NCBI RefSeq assembly: GCF_000444995.1
Contig: NC_022041.1
Span: 2,268,001-2,332,000 of the forward strand
Source: Paracoccus aminophilus JCM 7686
GTDB taxonomy: Bacteria > Pseudomonadota > Alphaproteobacteria > Rhodobacterales > Rhodobacteraceae
Direction: 5' to 3'
DNA length: 64,000 bases
The notes beneath the pieces were generated by a model that was not told the DNA's origin, ran no database searches, and saw nothing but the letters and a program-made list of their open reading frames with translations. Each line of letters begins with the position of its first letter. The stretch's first letter is position 1. The translations under genes were made by a program, and so were the position numbers. Below, piece by piece: positions 50,205 through 59,229 of this stretch.

Positions 50205-51477
50205 CGACCTCTCCATCATCGGCTTGGGATTCGCTCGGCGCTTCTGGCGGCGGCACGCCAGCGCCATTGGCGGCACTCCCTAAAACCACGGTTGCGCCCT
50301 GCACCAACAATTCGTCAGCCGCCGGATTGCTGTGGCGGGGCCGGTTTTCCAGCTCGCGCGCTTCGTTCGGGGTCAGCTGACCGGTCTGGATGCCGCGGGC
50401 AATGCCCTCGATCCGGGTTTTGAAATCGCCGCGCATCAGGCCGGCGAGATTATGCTCGACATAGCGACCGCCAACCTCGTGCCTCGACTTGCGCCCGAAC
50501 AGCTTCAGATTGGCCTCGCCCTCGAAGGCCTTCACCCATTGGCTCAGCAAGTGTTTGATCAGGCTGAGGTCTTGCTGTTCGACATTTGCGCGGATGCCGT
50601 GGCTGAGATCATGCAAGAATACCGGCGGCAATTGCCACACTCGCGAGAACTCCTGGATCTGGAACAGGCGCGCCTCGGTCATCTGGCCTTTGGCCGGATC
50701 GAAACCGACCTGCTTCAGCTCATGGCCGGGCGGGATCGGGAACACGGGCTTTTGCGAGGACTTCGCCGCGTCAATGGCGCGCGTCATGTCGGCCATGGCC
50801 CGCTTGAGCCCATCAGCGCCCTGCGGCAACGGCCCCGACAGAGCCAAAGGCGGCACCCCGCCACCGGCGAAGAAATTGCTACCGTAATCGCCCATGGCCA
50901 ACGCGAGCTGGATTGCCTTGCGTGCCTTGTTGATCGGGCCGTCATGGCCGATCATGTCTTCCTTGAGCATGAAAGGCACGTCAATCACATCGGCCGCCGG
51001 ATACCGCTTGCCGTCGAAGGTATAGACCAGCCGCATGTTGACGCGCTTGACGCTGACCTTGCGCGGATCCATCGGCCAGATCCCGACGACCTCGTCGCCC
51101 TTACGCTCAATCCAAGCCAGCCCACGGCCGCCGGTGAATACCTGCTGCCAGAAATACTGGCGCATCTTGAACCCGTCCATTTCCTCGTTCGGAAACTCGC
51201 TGATGGTCAGCGCGGTATCGCCGCTCAGGCGCTCGGCACCCTCTGCCGTGCGGCGGAAGGCATGGAGCGGAATCGCCGCCAAGGTGCGCGACAGAAAGGC
51301 CACGGCGCAGAAAACGGCTGGCACGGTCAAGGCGTTGCTGATCGTCACATGGGGCAGCGCCACCTTCTCGATCCCGAAGAACGAAAGGATATTGTCGGAA
51401 CTGAGCGCCACGCTCGGGCTCTCTACCGTGGCGGAACGCGTCTCCGCGCGCCGCACTTCCAAGCCAAGAATGTTCAT
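50188..51477 (-). CDS. HK97-family portal protein
   Basis: A 429-residue protein forming the 12-fold ring for DNA entry. Blocks such as MKMRQYFWQQV-like (DGFKMRQYFWQQVFTGGRGLAWI), LFQIQEFSRVWQLPPVFLHDL and RIEGIARGIQTGQLTPNEARELENRP are family marks. The start overlaps the terminase stop as ATGA. Confidence 0.93.
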   Translation of the reverse strand: MNILGLEVRRAETRSATVESPSVALSSDNILSFFGIEKVALPHVTISNALTVPAVFCAVAFLSRTLAAIPLHAFRRTAEGAERLSGDTALTISEFPNEEMDGFKMRQYFWQQVFTGGRGLAWIERKGDEVVGIWPMDPRKVSVKRVNMRLVYTFDGKRYPAADVIDVPFMLKEDMIGHDGPINKARKAIQLALAMGDYGSNFFAGGGVPPLALSGPLPQGADGLKRAMADMTRAIDAAKSSQKPVFPIPPGHELKQVGFDPAKGQMTEARLFQIQEFSRVWQLPPVFLHDLSHGIRANVEQQDLSLIKHLLSQWVKAFEGEANLKLFGRKSRHEVGGRYVEHNLAGLMRGDFKTRIEGIARGIQTGQLTPNEARELENRPRHSNPAADELLVQGATVVLGSAANGAGVPPPEAPSESQADDGEVDADKT

Positions 51478-53240
51478 GGTCCCACCAAACTGAATTCGGG
51501 ATCGTCCCAAGGGGAGACGACCGTCTCTTCCTCATCGGGATATTCGATTGCCCAGAGCGCGTTGATCAAAGCGACGACGCCATCGATCTTGTCTTCGGGG
51601 TTAGCCCTGGTCGGGAAAATGTAATCACCGCCCAGAACCCGCTTTTGCAGGACGTTGCCTGCCATCCATTCCAGCACCGGATCTCCATCCGTTACCAACC
51701 GGCCATCATCGACGGCGGAGATGAGCCGGTTGAACGGCTCATGCATGTTCTTGGCCTTAGTTTGGAGCTCGATGCAGGTCAGACCCTTCGCCTCGAATGT
51801 CGCCACCATCTGGTGAGCGAACTGCGGGTCGTAGATGACTTGTTGGACATTGAGATTGAGCAGCGGAAAGTCGAACTCATCCGAGGCCACTCCTATCAGC
51901 GCTAAAACATAGGCTTGCACCATATTCAGATCCAGCTCGCCCGCTTCCGGCGTGGTCAGGATCCTACCTTCTTCGGCCCAAGCCAGAAGTTGCTCGTTGC
52001 CGGGGGCTTCGATCACGGCCCGATTGAGGAAATGGCGCGCGAAAGCATAGAGCTTACGGCCTCGCAAAAACACGACGACGACATCTGCGAAGTCCTGCCG
52101 CGTCGCGAGATCGATGCCGACAAAGCAAGGCTCACCGGCGAAATCCGCGATCGAGAGCGCGGGATCGAACGCGGCCCGCCACCTGGTAAGATCCAGCGCC
52201 GATGCGCCGACGCTCGTCCAGATGTCGAGGTGCTTGCGCAGGAACTCTCCCATCGCGACGGGAGATGCGCTGGCCTTGGTCCATTGCCGCTGCATGTACT
52301 CCAGACTTTTCGCACGGCCTAGGCCCGGATTCGCTTTCGCCCAGGTCAGAGGATCGCCCGGATCGTCGCCCTCGTCGGCCTCGTAAATCAGCCCGAAATA
52401 CTCCTCGTCCACCTGTGTGCGGTTGAGAATTCGCGTCAGATAGGTCCGCTGCTCGTAACAGACGCCGGCGGTGTTGCTGCCCGCCGTGGTGATTGCGATC
52501 AGCAAAGGCTGTTCGCGCGCGCCAAGCGCCGAATCCATCGAATCCCAGACATCGCGGTTTTGATGCTCGTGCAGCTCGTCGACGATCGCGCAATGCGGGT
52601 TCTTGCCGTCCTGCGATTTGGTCTGCGCCGCGACAGGCCGAAAGACCGCGGCCTCATCCGTCGTTTTGATCCGGTGTTGTTCAACCGTGAGGCCGAGCGC
52701 CTCGACGGCGGGCTTTCCTTCCACCTCGGCACGCAAAATCATGTTGCGCGCCGATTCGAAGACGATGCGGGCCTGATCGCTCGAGCTCGCTGCGGAATAG
52801 ACCTCTGCCCCCGGCTCGCCGTCCACGATCAGAAAATAGAGCCCCATTGCCGACAGCAGGGTCGATTTACCCTGCTTGCGCGGAACCTCGACATATGCCG
52901 TCTTGAAGCGGCGCATCCCCGTTGTGGCATGAACCCAGCCCGCAATATTGGCGATGAGAAAGCACTGCCAATCGTCGAGCCGCACCAACTCGCGCCGCGC
53001 TGCCCATCGCCCTTTGATATGCGGCATGGCCTCGATGAAGGCCGCCATGTGCTCGGCCGCGTCCGGATCGAAGACATAGGGAAAGTCCGATGTGCATTGC
53101 CGATCGAGATCATCAAGGAAGCGCTGGCATGCCTGTATCACCTTGCGACACGACGGCAGATCCCCGGAAACGACCAGATCGGCATAGGCAACCGCGCGAT
53201 CCGTGCAGGACCATGCGATCGACGCAGCACCGTCAGCCAC
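51474..53240 (-). CDS. Terminase large subunit
   Basis: A 588-residue packaging motor. Walker-A-like RKQGKSTLLSAMGLYFLIV, Walker B AIVDELHEHQNRDVWDSM, a C-motif (LLIAITTAGSNTAG), then the RNase H-type nuclease domain with CFVGIDLATRQDFADVVVVF. It translates ATP hydrolysis into DNA packaging and cuts concatemers. GTG start at 53240 with GGAGG 6 bases upstream. Confidence 0.93.
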   Translation of the reverse strand: MADGAASIAWSCTDRAVAYADLVVSGDLPSCRKVIQACQRFLDDLDRQCTSDFPYVFDPDAAEHMAAFIEAMPHIKGRWAARRELVRLDDWQCFLIANIAGWVHATTGMRRFKTAYVEVPRKQGKSTLLSAMGLYFLIVDGEPGAEVYSAASSSDQARIVFESARNMILRAEVEGKPAVEALGLTVEQHRIKTTDEAAVFRPVAAQTKSQDGKNPHCAIVDELHEHQNRDVWDSMDSALGAREQPLLIAITTAGSNTAGVCYEQRTYLTRILNRTQVDEEYFGLIYEADEGDDPGDPLTWAKANPGLGRAKSLEYMQRQWTKASASPVAMGEFLRKHLDIWTSVGASALDLTRWRAAFDPALSIADFAGEPCFVGIDLATRQDFADVVVVFLRGRKLYAFARHFLNRAVIEAPGNEQLLAWAEEGRILTTPEAGELDLNMVQAYVLALIGVASDEFDFPLLNLNVQQVIYDPQFAHQMVATFEAKGLTCIELQTKAKNMHEPFNRLISAVDDGRLVTDGDPVLEWMAGNVLQKRVLGGDYIFPTRANPEDKIDGVVALINALWAIEYPDEEETVVSPWDDPEFSLVGP

Positions 53241-53682
53241 CCACCGGCCTCCGGCGCGGACGGAACGGCGTCACCGCCCCAACCGGATCGACAGGCGCCG
53301 ATGTCGCCTTCTCGGCGCCGGTCAGGAGGCTCATGAAGGAGGCCTGCTCCGAGCCGAGGCCCTCCTTGCGCGACGCCGGCGTGAAGAAAAGCTCGCGCTC
53401 AAGTGGCGTGAGCACCTTGTCCAGATAGGCGAGGCGCTGGACCTTCGGCGAACCGAAACCCTTCTCATCCTCTCCGTCATCGGTTTCCAGATCGAAGTTG
53501 ATATCGTCCCATTTGAGACGGTGCACGGCATATCGCTGGACCTGCAACCATACCGCCTCGTCGAACGTTCCGTCGCGCAGCAGGACCGAAGCGAGAGAGC
53601 GGACAATCTCCATATGGCGTTCGGTGAAATAGTCCGGCACCGGCGGAAGCCGAGCAAGGATGTAATCCAGCTTGATTGTCAT
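53233..53682 (-). CDS. Terminase small subunit-like protein
   Basis: A 149-residue protein, helical N-terminus (IKLDYILARLPPVPDYFTERHMEIVRSLA) and Arg/Pro-rich C-terminus. Position directly upstream of TerL and overlap by 8 bases support the small (DNA-recognition) subunit; no exact family is recognised. Confidence 0.65.
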   Translation of the reverse strand: MTIKLDYILARLPPVPDYFTERHMEIVRSLASVLLRDGTFDEAVWLQVQRYAVHRLKWDDINFDLETDDGEDEKGFGSPKVQRLAYLDKVLTPLERELFFTPASRKEGLGSEQASFMSLLTGAEKATSAPVDPVGAVTPFRPRRRPVGG

Positions 53683-53882
53683 GACTAACTCTTGTTACCC
53701 CCCCCCTCAAAAATTGGCGCGCGAAAGAATTTACCTACTGCCGCCGGTCCTCCTGTGTTTCGGCCAGGTTTCCGCCCCTCCCCCTCCCTTTTGGCCCCAA
53801 AACGCCAATTTTGCCTGTTTTTTGGGCATTTTTTGGCGAAATCGGCCAAAATCGAGCCATCCGTGGCTACAATCGTGAAGGA

Positions 53883-54764
53883 TTATCGCTCCCAGCGCCG
53901 AACCGCGGCGATGAGTGCAGCCGCAACCTCCGCCCGTTCGGCATCGGCGCGGATCCGTTCGATGCAGGACGCTTCCGGCGCATCGATAACCATCAACTCG
54001 GATCGCGGCCCCATCGCCTCGACCCACATCAGACGCTCAGCTTTGGTTGGCGCGGTGACGATCAGCCACGCCTTGCCTGAAACATCATCCGCTAACGAGC
54101 GGATCATCATATCGCGATAGGCCATTGCCTTGCGGAAGATGCCGGTACGCTGGTCATACCGTACACCTCCGACCCGAACCTTGATCTCATCGAGATCTAT
54201 CACCTTGTCGCCAGAACCAGCACGCTCCTGCACCCATGTCGTTTTTCCGGAGGCCGGAGGGCCACAGACAATGGTGAGCGGTATTGCCGAAGGCCGGACA
54301 CCCCGCGGTATACTGAAGCCCCAGTCTCGCGGAATGATCAGTCGGCCATCCGGCCCGATTGACGGCTGCGCCTCTGCCTTGAGCGCTCCCTGCGCCGCAG
54401 AACCCTCGCGCGCCGTCTTTGCTGCATGGCAGGGTCGACACAAGGATTGCAGGTTATCGAGATCATCCGTGCCGCCCTTCGACTTTGGCACGATATGATC
54501 GACGCTATGCGCCACAACCGGCCTGCCAGATCGAATGCATAGAACGCAGAGGCGCTTGTCGCGCTCGAGGATCGCGATACGCAAACGGTCCCAAGCGGCA
54601 CCATAACCACGCTCATGACGATTGCCCGCCTGGCCATGCCAACCACCTGATGGCAGCCCTCTCTTCCCAGGCACATCGGAAACCGATCGATGTCTTTTGC
54701 ACCGCACCGTCCCCACCTCGACAACGGTCCGACAACCAGGCACCGCGCAGGGCTTGCTGGGCAT
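53883..54764 (-). CDS. HNH endonuclease fused to a P-loop kinase-like domain
   Basis: A 293-residue protein. Residues ~73-115 are an HNH nuclease with zinc cysteines (CVLC, CRPCH) and the DH pair at 89-90 in VAHSVDHIVPKSKGG. From ~163 a P-loop follows (IVCGPPASGKTTWVQERAG), and a YDQRTG...AKAWLIVTAPTKAER-type region resembles polynucleotide-kinase/AAA folds. HNH proteins beside terminase often help cut DNA during packaging; the fused P-loop half could repair or phosphorylate ends. Roles are inferred. Confidence 0.78.
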   Translation of the reverse strand: MPSKPCAVPGCRTVVEVGTVRCKRHRSVSDVPGKRGLPSGGWHGQAGNRHERGYGAAWDRLRIAILERDKRLCVLCIRSGRPVVAHSVDHIVPKSKGGTDDLDNLQSLCRPCHAAKTAREGSAAQGALKAEAQPSIGPDGRLIIPRDWGFSIPRGVRPSAIPLTIVCGPPASGKTTWVQERAGSGDKVIDLDEIKVRVGGVRYDQRTGIFRKAMAYRDMMIRSLADDVSGKAWLIVTAPTKAERLMWVEAMGPRSELMVIDAPEASCIERIRADAERAEVAAALIAAVRRWER

Positions 54765-54784
54765 GACATCACCGAACGATAGGG

Positions 54785-54828
54785 AAAACGCAGTGCGCCC
54801 GGCTCGGGAGGATCCCGCCGGGCGCACT
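54785..54828 (-). terminator. Long perfect hairpin before HNH gene
   Basis: AGTGCGCCCGGC (54792-54803) with GCCGGGCGCACT (54817-54828), 12 bp, then GCGTTTTCCC on the minus strand. It separates the leftward early genes from the late module and could be a site of anti-termination. Confidence 0.7.
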
Positions 54829-54886
54829 GATAGATGATAGAAAGATTGATAGGGCCGTGCGTCCTAAGCAGTCAAGAGGGTTTGAC

Positions 54887-55594
54887 TTAGGCTGGCGCAA
54901 AATGTCCGCGCATGCGCTCGAGGACCGCAGTCAAAGACACGACAAGCATGTTGATATTTCGCGCGGTCCCAGTCCACCCATGCCGCTCCAGCACGTCGCG
55001 AAACGACCGTCCATGCAGGCAAATCTCATCAACCAGCACGCGGTCGTGAATGATCCGCGCGCCACCCTCACCCCGCGCCGAGGGCCGAACTCGACGCACC
55101 GCCATGGCGACACCGGCCCCGATGCGACGGCGCAAAAGATCGATCACCCTGCCCTCTTCGATGAAGGCATCAATGAACTCGCCACCCGAGCTTGAGCCAC
55201 CGCGCCCAGTCTCAAGGCTTGAGCAGCGCATCCCGCCCGCATCATGGCGTTCGACCAGATCGCGATAGAGCCGCGCAACCTGAACCTGCCCCGGCGAGAA
55301 GGGCGGCGCCGCCTTCCTCCGAGCCGCTCGGCGGGCAAGATCGTCAAAGACATCTGCCGCGCGCACGGCGTTGAAGCCGCGCCAGCCCATCTCTTCGACC
55401 TTCCAGCCGGTGCTGTCCTTGGGATCCGGCACCATGCGCAGCGGCGTCACCACCACCTGCGGCCCCCGCGCGGGCGCCACCGGGATCAGCGGACCGCAGC
55501 CCTCGACCGGTGTGGCGCGCGACAGAACCGCATCGAGGCGCGCCCGTTCTTCCGCCGCCCTGCCTTGGGCCATCCGCCGATATTCCTTGGTCAT
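54887..55594 (-). CDS. Phage protein with HTH-like C-terminus (possible late regulator)
   Basis: A 235-residue protein, Arg-rich. The C-terminal segment (RIIHDRVLVDEICLHGRSFRDVLERHGWTGTAR) looks like a sigma-region-4 or antitermination-type HTH. It is last in the leftward early operon, just before the terminator and late genes, a common place for a late-gene activator. No family is recognised; the role is inferred. Confidence 0.55.
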   Translation of the reverse strand: MTKEYRRMAQGRAAEERARLDAVLSRATPVEGCGPLIPVAPARGPQVVVTPLRMVPDPKDSTGWKVEEMGWRGFNAVRAADVFDDLARRAARRKAAPPFSPGQVQVARLYRDLVERHDAGGMRCSSLETGRGGSSSGGEFIDAFIEEGRVIDLLRRRIGAGVAMAVRRVRPSARGEGGARIIHDRVLVDEICLHGRSFRDVLERHGWTGTARNINMLVVSLTAVLERMRGHFAPA

Positions 55595-56163
55595 GCTGCA
55601 GCCCCTTCCCCGATTTCGCGGCAACGCTGCAACGCCGCGTTGCGCCGATCCCACCAATCACAGTCCACCGGGCCGAGCTCGCCTTCTCTGGCCAAGCGGC
55701 CTTGCAGATCGCGATAGCGCCGCAAGGCACCGTCCGCGCCATCGCGGATCTTGCCGAGCGTCCAGTTGTTCGGCCAGTTCCTGTTCTTGCGCAGGTGATC
55801 CAGAAGCTCAGGGGCCCAACCCTCTGTGATGGCAGACTGACCGACGCCATGCGCGAAGACAGCCTGGATCAGCGGCGACGCCCCTCCATCCGGGGGCTGG
55901 ATGACCGCAGCCCATTGCAGGATCAGGTTCGCGATCGGGAAGCGGTCACGATCCTTGCCGCTCGGATTGGCAGCAGCCTGCTCTTCGAGCGCCATCAGCG
56001 ACGCATCCGACATATAGGCCAGCTTCTGGCACATGCCCTCGATCATCTCATCGAACTGCGCGACGGTCAGCGTCGAGGTCTTCGTAAGCCCGCGCCGCTT
56101 CAATGGCTCGACCAGAAGCCGCAAAACCCGCTTTTCGCCCTGTGCCTGTTCTTCGCTGTTCAT
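55591..56163 (-). CDS. Phage protein of unknown function
   Basis: A 190-residue, mostly helical protein: LRLLVEPLKRRGLTKTSTLT, KLAYMSDASLMALEEQAAAN, ELLDHLRKNRNWPNNWTLGK. Stop overlaps the next start (ATGA). No family known to me; position among early genes suggests a role in DNA metabolism or its control. Confidence 0.6.
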   Translation of the reverse strand: MNSEEQAQGEKRVLRLLVEPLKRRGLTKTSTLTVAQFDEMIEGMCQKLAYMSDASLMALEEQAAANPSGKDRDRFPIANLILQWAAVIQPPDGGASPLIQAVFAHGVGQSAITEGWAPELLDHLRKNRNWPNNWTLGKIRDGADGALRRYRDLQGRLAREGELGPVDCDWWDRRNAALQRCREIGEGAAA

Positions 56164-56273
56164 GGCTATCCCCGTTTCTCAGCACGTCTCGACTTATCCA
56201 CAGGCGCGCCCTTTCGATTGCGCGCTTAAGTTTCCTTTCCTTATCTTTTCATTTCTTCTCTTCTCTTCTCTGT

Positions 56274-56396
56274 CCGGAAGAATTCGGAGGAAATCAGGCC
56301 GGAACTCGGCGCAAACCTTCCCATTTCCTCCTGATTTCTTCCGAATTCCTTCCGCGTTCTTTCCGGTTCCTTCCGAATTTCTTCCGGCGGAAGAAA
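56274..56396. promoter_or_regulatory. Nested inverted repeats, candidate origin or operator
   Basis: A 25-base arm at 56274-56298 is repeated inverted at 56330-56354 with a few mismatches around a GAATTCGG core, and a third related palindrome (TTTCTTCCG-G-CGGAAGAAA) lies at 56378-56396. The whole gap 56164-56413 is polypyrimidine-rich on the plus strand. It stands directly downstream of the replication-type gene. Confidence 0.6.
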
Positions 56397-56413
56397 TGGA
56401 AAGAATGGGATGT

Positions 56414-57043
56414 TCAGCCGCTGGCCCGGATTTCAGCCAGTTCCATTTGCTCCATCGCGTCGAGGACGATATTTGGGCGGCGTTGCTTCTTGGGGTGGTT
56501 CTCAAGAAGATACTGGTCGAGGCGCAGCACATAGATGTGATCTTCGGCCATGGCTTTCGTGCCGCCCGCCCGCACGATCTGATCAGGCAGCTGGGCGAGA
56601 CGCTTCCGCTCCCGCTCAGACTCTAGCTTGTCATTATAGCTGACCGTCGCTTTGGCCGCGTCCTGCACCCATTTGTGCATTTCGAGATGGTAAAGGCGAA
56701 CAGTGCCGTCTTCGCAAAGACACCGCCGCCACTCCCAGAGGGGGCCATACTCCCTTTCGCAGATCCGAATGAACTCATCGACCGGGGTATTAACCAGACC
56801 CGCAAGGATGCGGGGATCTTCCGGCAGCGTCCCAACCGGCTGCTGGTTTTGCGCGGCAAAGATCAGCTCAAGCGCCAGACAGCGCGAATCTCGGTCCGCC
56901 AACTGACGAAAATCGCAATTGCCCCAATACTGATGATGGAACTGCATGAAGTAGTGGCTCTTGAGCTCGATCCCTGCCGGAATTGGGCACTCCGGCAGAG
57001 CATCGACGGCAACCGGATGCAGGTTGCGGCGGGGCACGGTCAT
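56414..57043 (-). CDS. DUF1376-like phage replication protein
   Basis: A 209-residue protein. The part MQFHHQYWGNCDFRQLADRD...ALELIFAAQNQQPVGTLPEDPRILAGL...WRRCLCEDGTVRLYH matches the layout of DUF1376-type proteins (screening of cell width, LPxDxRxLA, C-terminal side charged helix). Such proteins often accompany phage replication origins. Starts 4 bases into the preceding HTH gene. Confidence 0.6.
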   Translation of the reverse strand: MTVPRRNLHPVAVDALPECPIPAGIELKSHYFMQFHHQYWGNCDFRQLADRDSRCLALELIFAAQNQQPVGTLPEDPRILAGLVNTPVDEFIRICEREYGPLWEWRRCLCEDGTVRLYHLEMHKWVQDAAKATVSYNDKLESERERKRLAQLPDQIVRAGGTKAMAEDHIYVLRLDQYLLENHPKKQRRPNIVLDAMEQMELAEIRASG

Positions 57044-57549
57044 GCGGCACCTCTCTTCGCGGCTCGAGCATCGACTGCCATCAGCTGCGCTTGCAGGCGC
57101 TCGATGTTGCGATCAGCGATCCAGAGCCTCACCGTGCGTCGCGTAACCCCCAGATCTCGCGCCAAGGCGCAGATCGACGGCCACTCGCGCGCCCCGATCC
57201 GCACCGTCCGGCCGCGTCCGCGTCGGCCCGTCTGCGCATTGCCAGCGCCGATACCAAGGGTCTTGAGATGGCCGTGCCGGTTCAGGCAGGTAGAGACCGC
57301 TGATTTGACCACACCGGCGGCGGCTGCAACCTCCGCCTGGGTGCGGTAGAACTGCCCTTGCCACTCATACCGGACGGTATCTTTGGTAAGGAGGCCATCG
57401 AGGTTGCCATGGGTGCGTAAGCGCCAGAACACCGCGTTCAGCGATACGCCAGCCGCTGCCGCGACAGCCTTGGCCCCGTGATAGACCTGCCCCTGCCAAT
57501 GATAGCAGCCGCGCCCGCGTCCGGGCTGACCGAGAGCGGAATCGCTCAT
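57040..57549 (-). CDS. Double HTH DNA-binding protein
   Basis: A 169-residue protein with two similar ~45-residue units (WQGQVYHGAKAVAAAAGVSL and WQGQFYRTQAEVAAAAGVVK), each followed by a recognition-helix-like segment, then an invertase-like HTH (CALARDLGVTRRTVRLWIAD). An internal duplication is visible. Overlaps the methyltransferase stop as ATGA. Confidence 0.7.
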   Translation of the reverse strand: MSDSALGQPGRGRGCYHWQGQVYHGAKAVAAAAGVSLNAVFWRLRTHGNLDGLLTKDTVRYEWQGQFYRTQAEVAAAAGVVKSAVSTCLNRHGHLKTLGIGAGNAQTGRRGRGRTVRIGAREWPSICALARDLGVTRRTVRLWIADRNIERLQAQLMAVDARAAKRGAA

Positions 57550-58085
57550 GCCGCGGCCCTCCCGATAAATTCCGTCGCGCCGTTGGAAGGACGGGCATCG
57601 AACAGATACCAGCTGCAATTATCCTTGCCGGTCATCTTGCTGTCTGGGATCCACTTGACCCGCCCGATCGAGACAATCTTGCGCAGGAGCTGCTTGAACT
57701 CAGCCGACTGCCGCGTGTACGCCCAATCGCTGTCAAAAAGCAGCCAGGTCGGGCGCATGGCCGCGAAATGCCGGATCATCGGATGCAGGATCGAGCGGGT
57801 CCAGGGCGGGTTGGTGATGATGTAATCAACATCCTCGGCCCAGATGGCCAGATCGTCGGAGAGGGCATCACAGCACCGGACATCCTCATGACGCGGCGCG
57901 ATATCGCCCGCCCATTGGCAAGACATGCCAGCAGCCTCGAGCGTACTGACCAGTGCCATGTCTCCCGCACAGGGTTCGACAAAGCTGTCGCCCCATGTCA
58001 AATGCGGCAAAAGCGGCGCAACCGCTGCCGACGGCGTCGCGTACCAATCACGCTCCCGCCGCGGGAAATTCGATCGCTTACCCAT
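57546..58085 (-). CDS. Phage DNA adenine N6-methyltransferase-like protein
   Basis: A 179-residue class I methyltransferase. SAM site FVEPCAGDMALVSTLEAAG, catalytic NPPW in YIITNPPWTRSIL (about 91-95). Small size and lack of a target-recognition domain resemble phage Dam-like or CcrM-independent enzymes; it may protect phage DNA from host restriction. Starts at ATG 58085, overlapping the upstream stop. Confidence 0.72.
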   Translation of the reverse strand: MGKRSNFPRRERDWYATPSAAVAPLLPHLTWGDSFVEPCAGDMALVSTLEAAGMSCQWAGDIAPRHEDVRCCDALSDDLAIWAEDVDYIITNPPWTRSILHPMIRHFAAMRPTWLLFDSDWAYTRQSAEFKQLLRKIVSIGRVKWIPDSKMTGKDNCSWYLFDARPSNGATEFIGRAAA

Positions 58086-58299
58086 GGAGGCGCGCCTTCG
58101 GATAGCCCGCCAATACGACGCTGGCCGCCTCGCCGCTTTCGCGCAGATCTGCGTCCCGGATCCGCGCGACCAGCACGCGAGAGAAGGAGACGCCTTTGCC
58201 GTAATCGCGGCTGATCTCGGAATAGCTATCACCGCTCACGGCGCGGCGCAGGATCGCGAGGTCGCGCTCATCGGCTGTGCGAGAAGAAGCAATATACAT
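58078..58299 (-). CDS. Small HTH protein
   Basis: A 73-residue protein: DERDLAILRRAVSGDSYSEISRDYGKGVSFSRVLVARIR reads as an HTH similar to GcrA/sigma-4 type modules. GAGGGAC is 3 bases before ATG. Probably a regulator of early genes. Confidence 0.6.
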   Translation of the reverse strand: MYIASSRTADERDLAILRRAVSGDSYSEISRDYGKGVSFSRVLVARIRDADLRESGEAASVVLAGYPKARLHG

Positions 58300-58431
58300 T
58301 TTGTCCCTCATGCGCATTCGCGTTTGTTTGAGAAAAGGCGGGGCGATCTGAGCAGAGACCGCCCCGCAGTTGGTCACCGGAGCCGGACAGGCTGGACGGT
58401 GACGAAACCGGAGGGCCGCAAAATCTCCGGG

Positions 58432-58587
58432 TTATTCGCGGCTTGCGCCCTTGATCCGTTGGAAAAATCTTTCCGACTGCGATTTGAACCATTCGGCATC
58501 GGCAGCGGAGCGCGCCGCTGCCCGAAGCGCCCGGCGATGCCGGGCCGCGTAATATCTCTGAGCCATGCGCCAAAGCACCCGCATCAT
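58432..58587 (-). CDS. 51-residue basic phage protein
   Basis: MMRVLWRMAQRYYAARHRRAL..., rich in Arg/Ala with a helical C-terminus (FKSQSERFFQRIKGAS). The start overlaps the upstream stop (ATGATG). Unrecognised. Confidence 0.55.
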   Translation of the reverse strand: MMRVLWRMAQRYYAARHRRALRAAARSAADAEWFKSQSERFFQRIKGASRE

Positions 58588-58937
58588 TCCGCCTCCGGAT
58601 CGATGATCTGAAACACCGCTTCGGCACCGACCAAGGCGACGACCTTCAGCACATAGCGAAAATGCGGGGCATTCTCCCGGCGGAGCCAGTTGCGCACCGT
58701 GCGCGAGGTGACCGGGCGACGATCCGAGGTCAGGACCTCAGCTGCACGTTCCGCCAGATCGTTCTCGGACTGCGCCTCTGGGAAGGCGCGCCAGAGCAAG
58801 CTGGCAAACCATGCCCGCTCGGCTTCCTCGCCGCTGCATTTTCGGAAAGACATTTCAGAAAGTCCTGTGCTGTTGTGTCCCCGTGCAGAACGACGATCAT
58901 CAGAACGAAGAGAGGATGCGGCAGGGCGAAGGCTCAT
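58584..58937 (-). CDS. Small phage protein, HTH-like
   Basis: 117 residues from ATG 58937, which overlaps the upstream stop and has GAGGA nearby; a later ATG at 58853 would give 89 residues and starts the part that looks conserved (EEAERAWFASLLWRAFPEAQ, RPVTSRTVRNWLRRENAPHF, an HTH-like end). No family recognised. Confidence 0.55.
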   Translation of the reverse strand: MSLRPAASSLRSDDRRSARGHNSTGLSEMSFRKCSGEEAERAWFASLLWRAFPEAQSENDLAERAAEVLTSDRRPVTSRTVRNWLRRENAPHFRYVLKVVALVGAEAVFQIIDPEAE

Positions 58938-59143
58938 GCTGCGTCCTCGGGAGGTTGAGCGGCCGAATTATCGGCAATGTAATTCAGCAATCTCTCAGCG
59001 ACATCCACCGTGCAGCCGCCGCCCGCCATCATCCGGCTGTAAAGCCTGCTATTTCCAACAGCACGGCCAGTCACCGTAGCCGGAGAAACGCCTGCCGTAG
59101 CGGCGTGATGCTCAATTGCGGCGATGATTTCAGCTTTAGTCAT
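58934..59143 (-). CDS. Cro-like small regulator
   Basis: A 69-residue protein: KAEIIAAIEHHAATAGVSPATVTGRAVGNSRLYSRMMAGGGCTVD fits a short HTH like phage Cro/anti-repressors. It is the first gene of the leftward early operon, starting inside the operator region, and opposite the CI-like gene, which is the usual cro position. Confidence 0.68.
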   Translation of the reverse strand: MTKAEIIAAIEHHAATAGVSPATVTGRAVGNSRLYSRMMAGGGCTVDVAERLLNYIADNSAAQPPEDAA

Positions 59144-59149
59144 GGCCAC

Positions 59150-59190
59150 AAAGTGGACAATTGTCCTTCACATGTCAATGGACAATTGTC
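59150..59190 (-). promoter_or_regulatory. Leftward early promoter with two operators
   Basis: Minus-strand -35 TTGACA (59178-59173) lies between GGACAATTGTC (59180-59190) and the perfect palindrome GGACAATTGTCC (59155-59166), which fills the -35/-10 spacer. Likely repressed by the CI-like protein. Confidence 0.82.
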
Positions 59191-59229
59191 TTGTGGCTGC
59201 AAGCCCTCTCAAAAGACTAGATTGCTGCC

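Noticed and set aside
45529..53240. Gene transfer agent cluster
   Set aside because: Gene order and the tail chaperone resemble RcGTA, but the cluster continues into a lysogeny region, its own clamp, methyltransferases and terminase small subunit, so a prophage is the better call.
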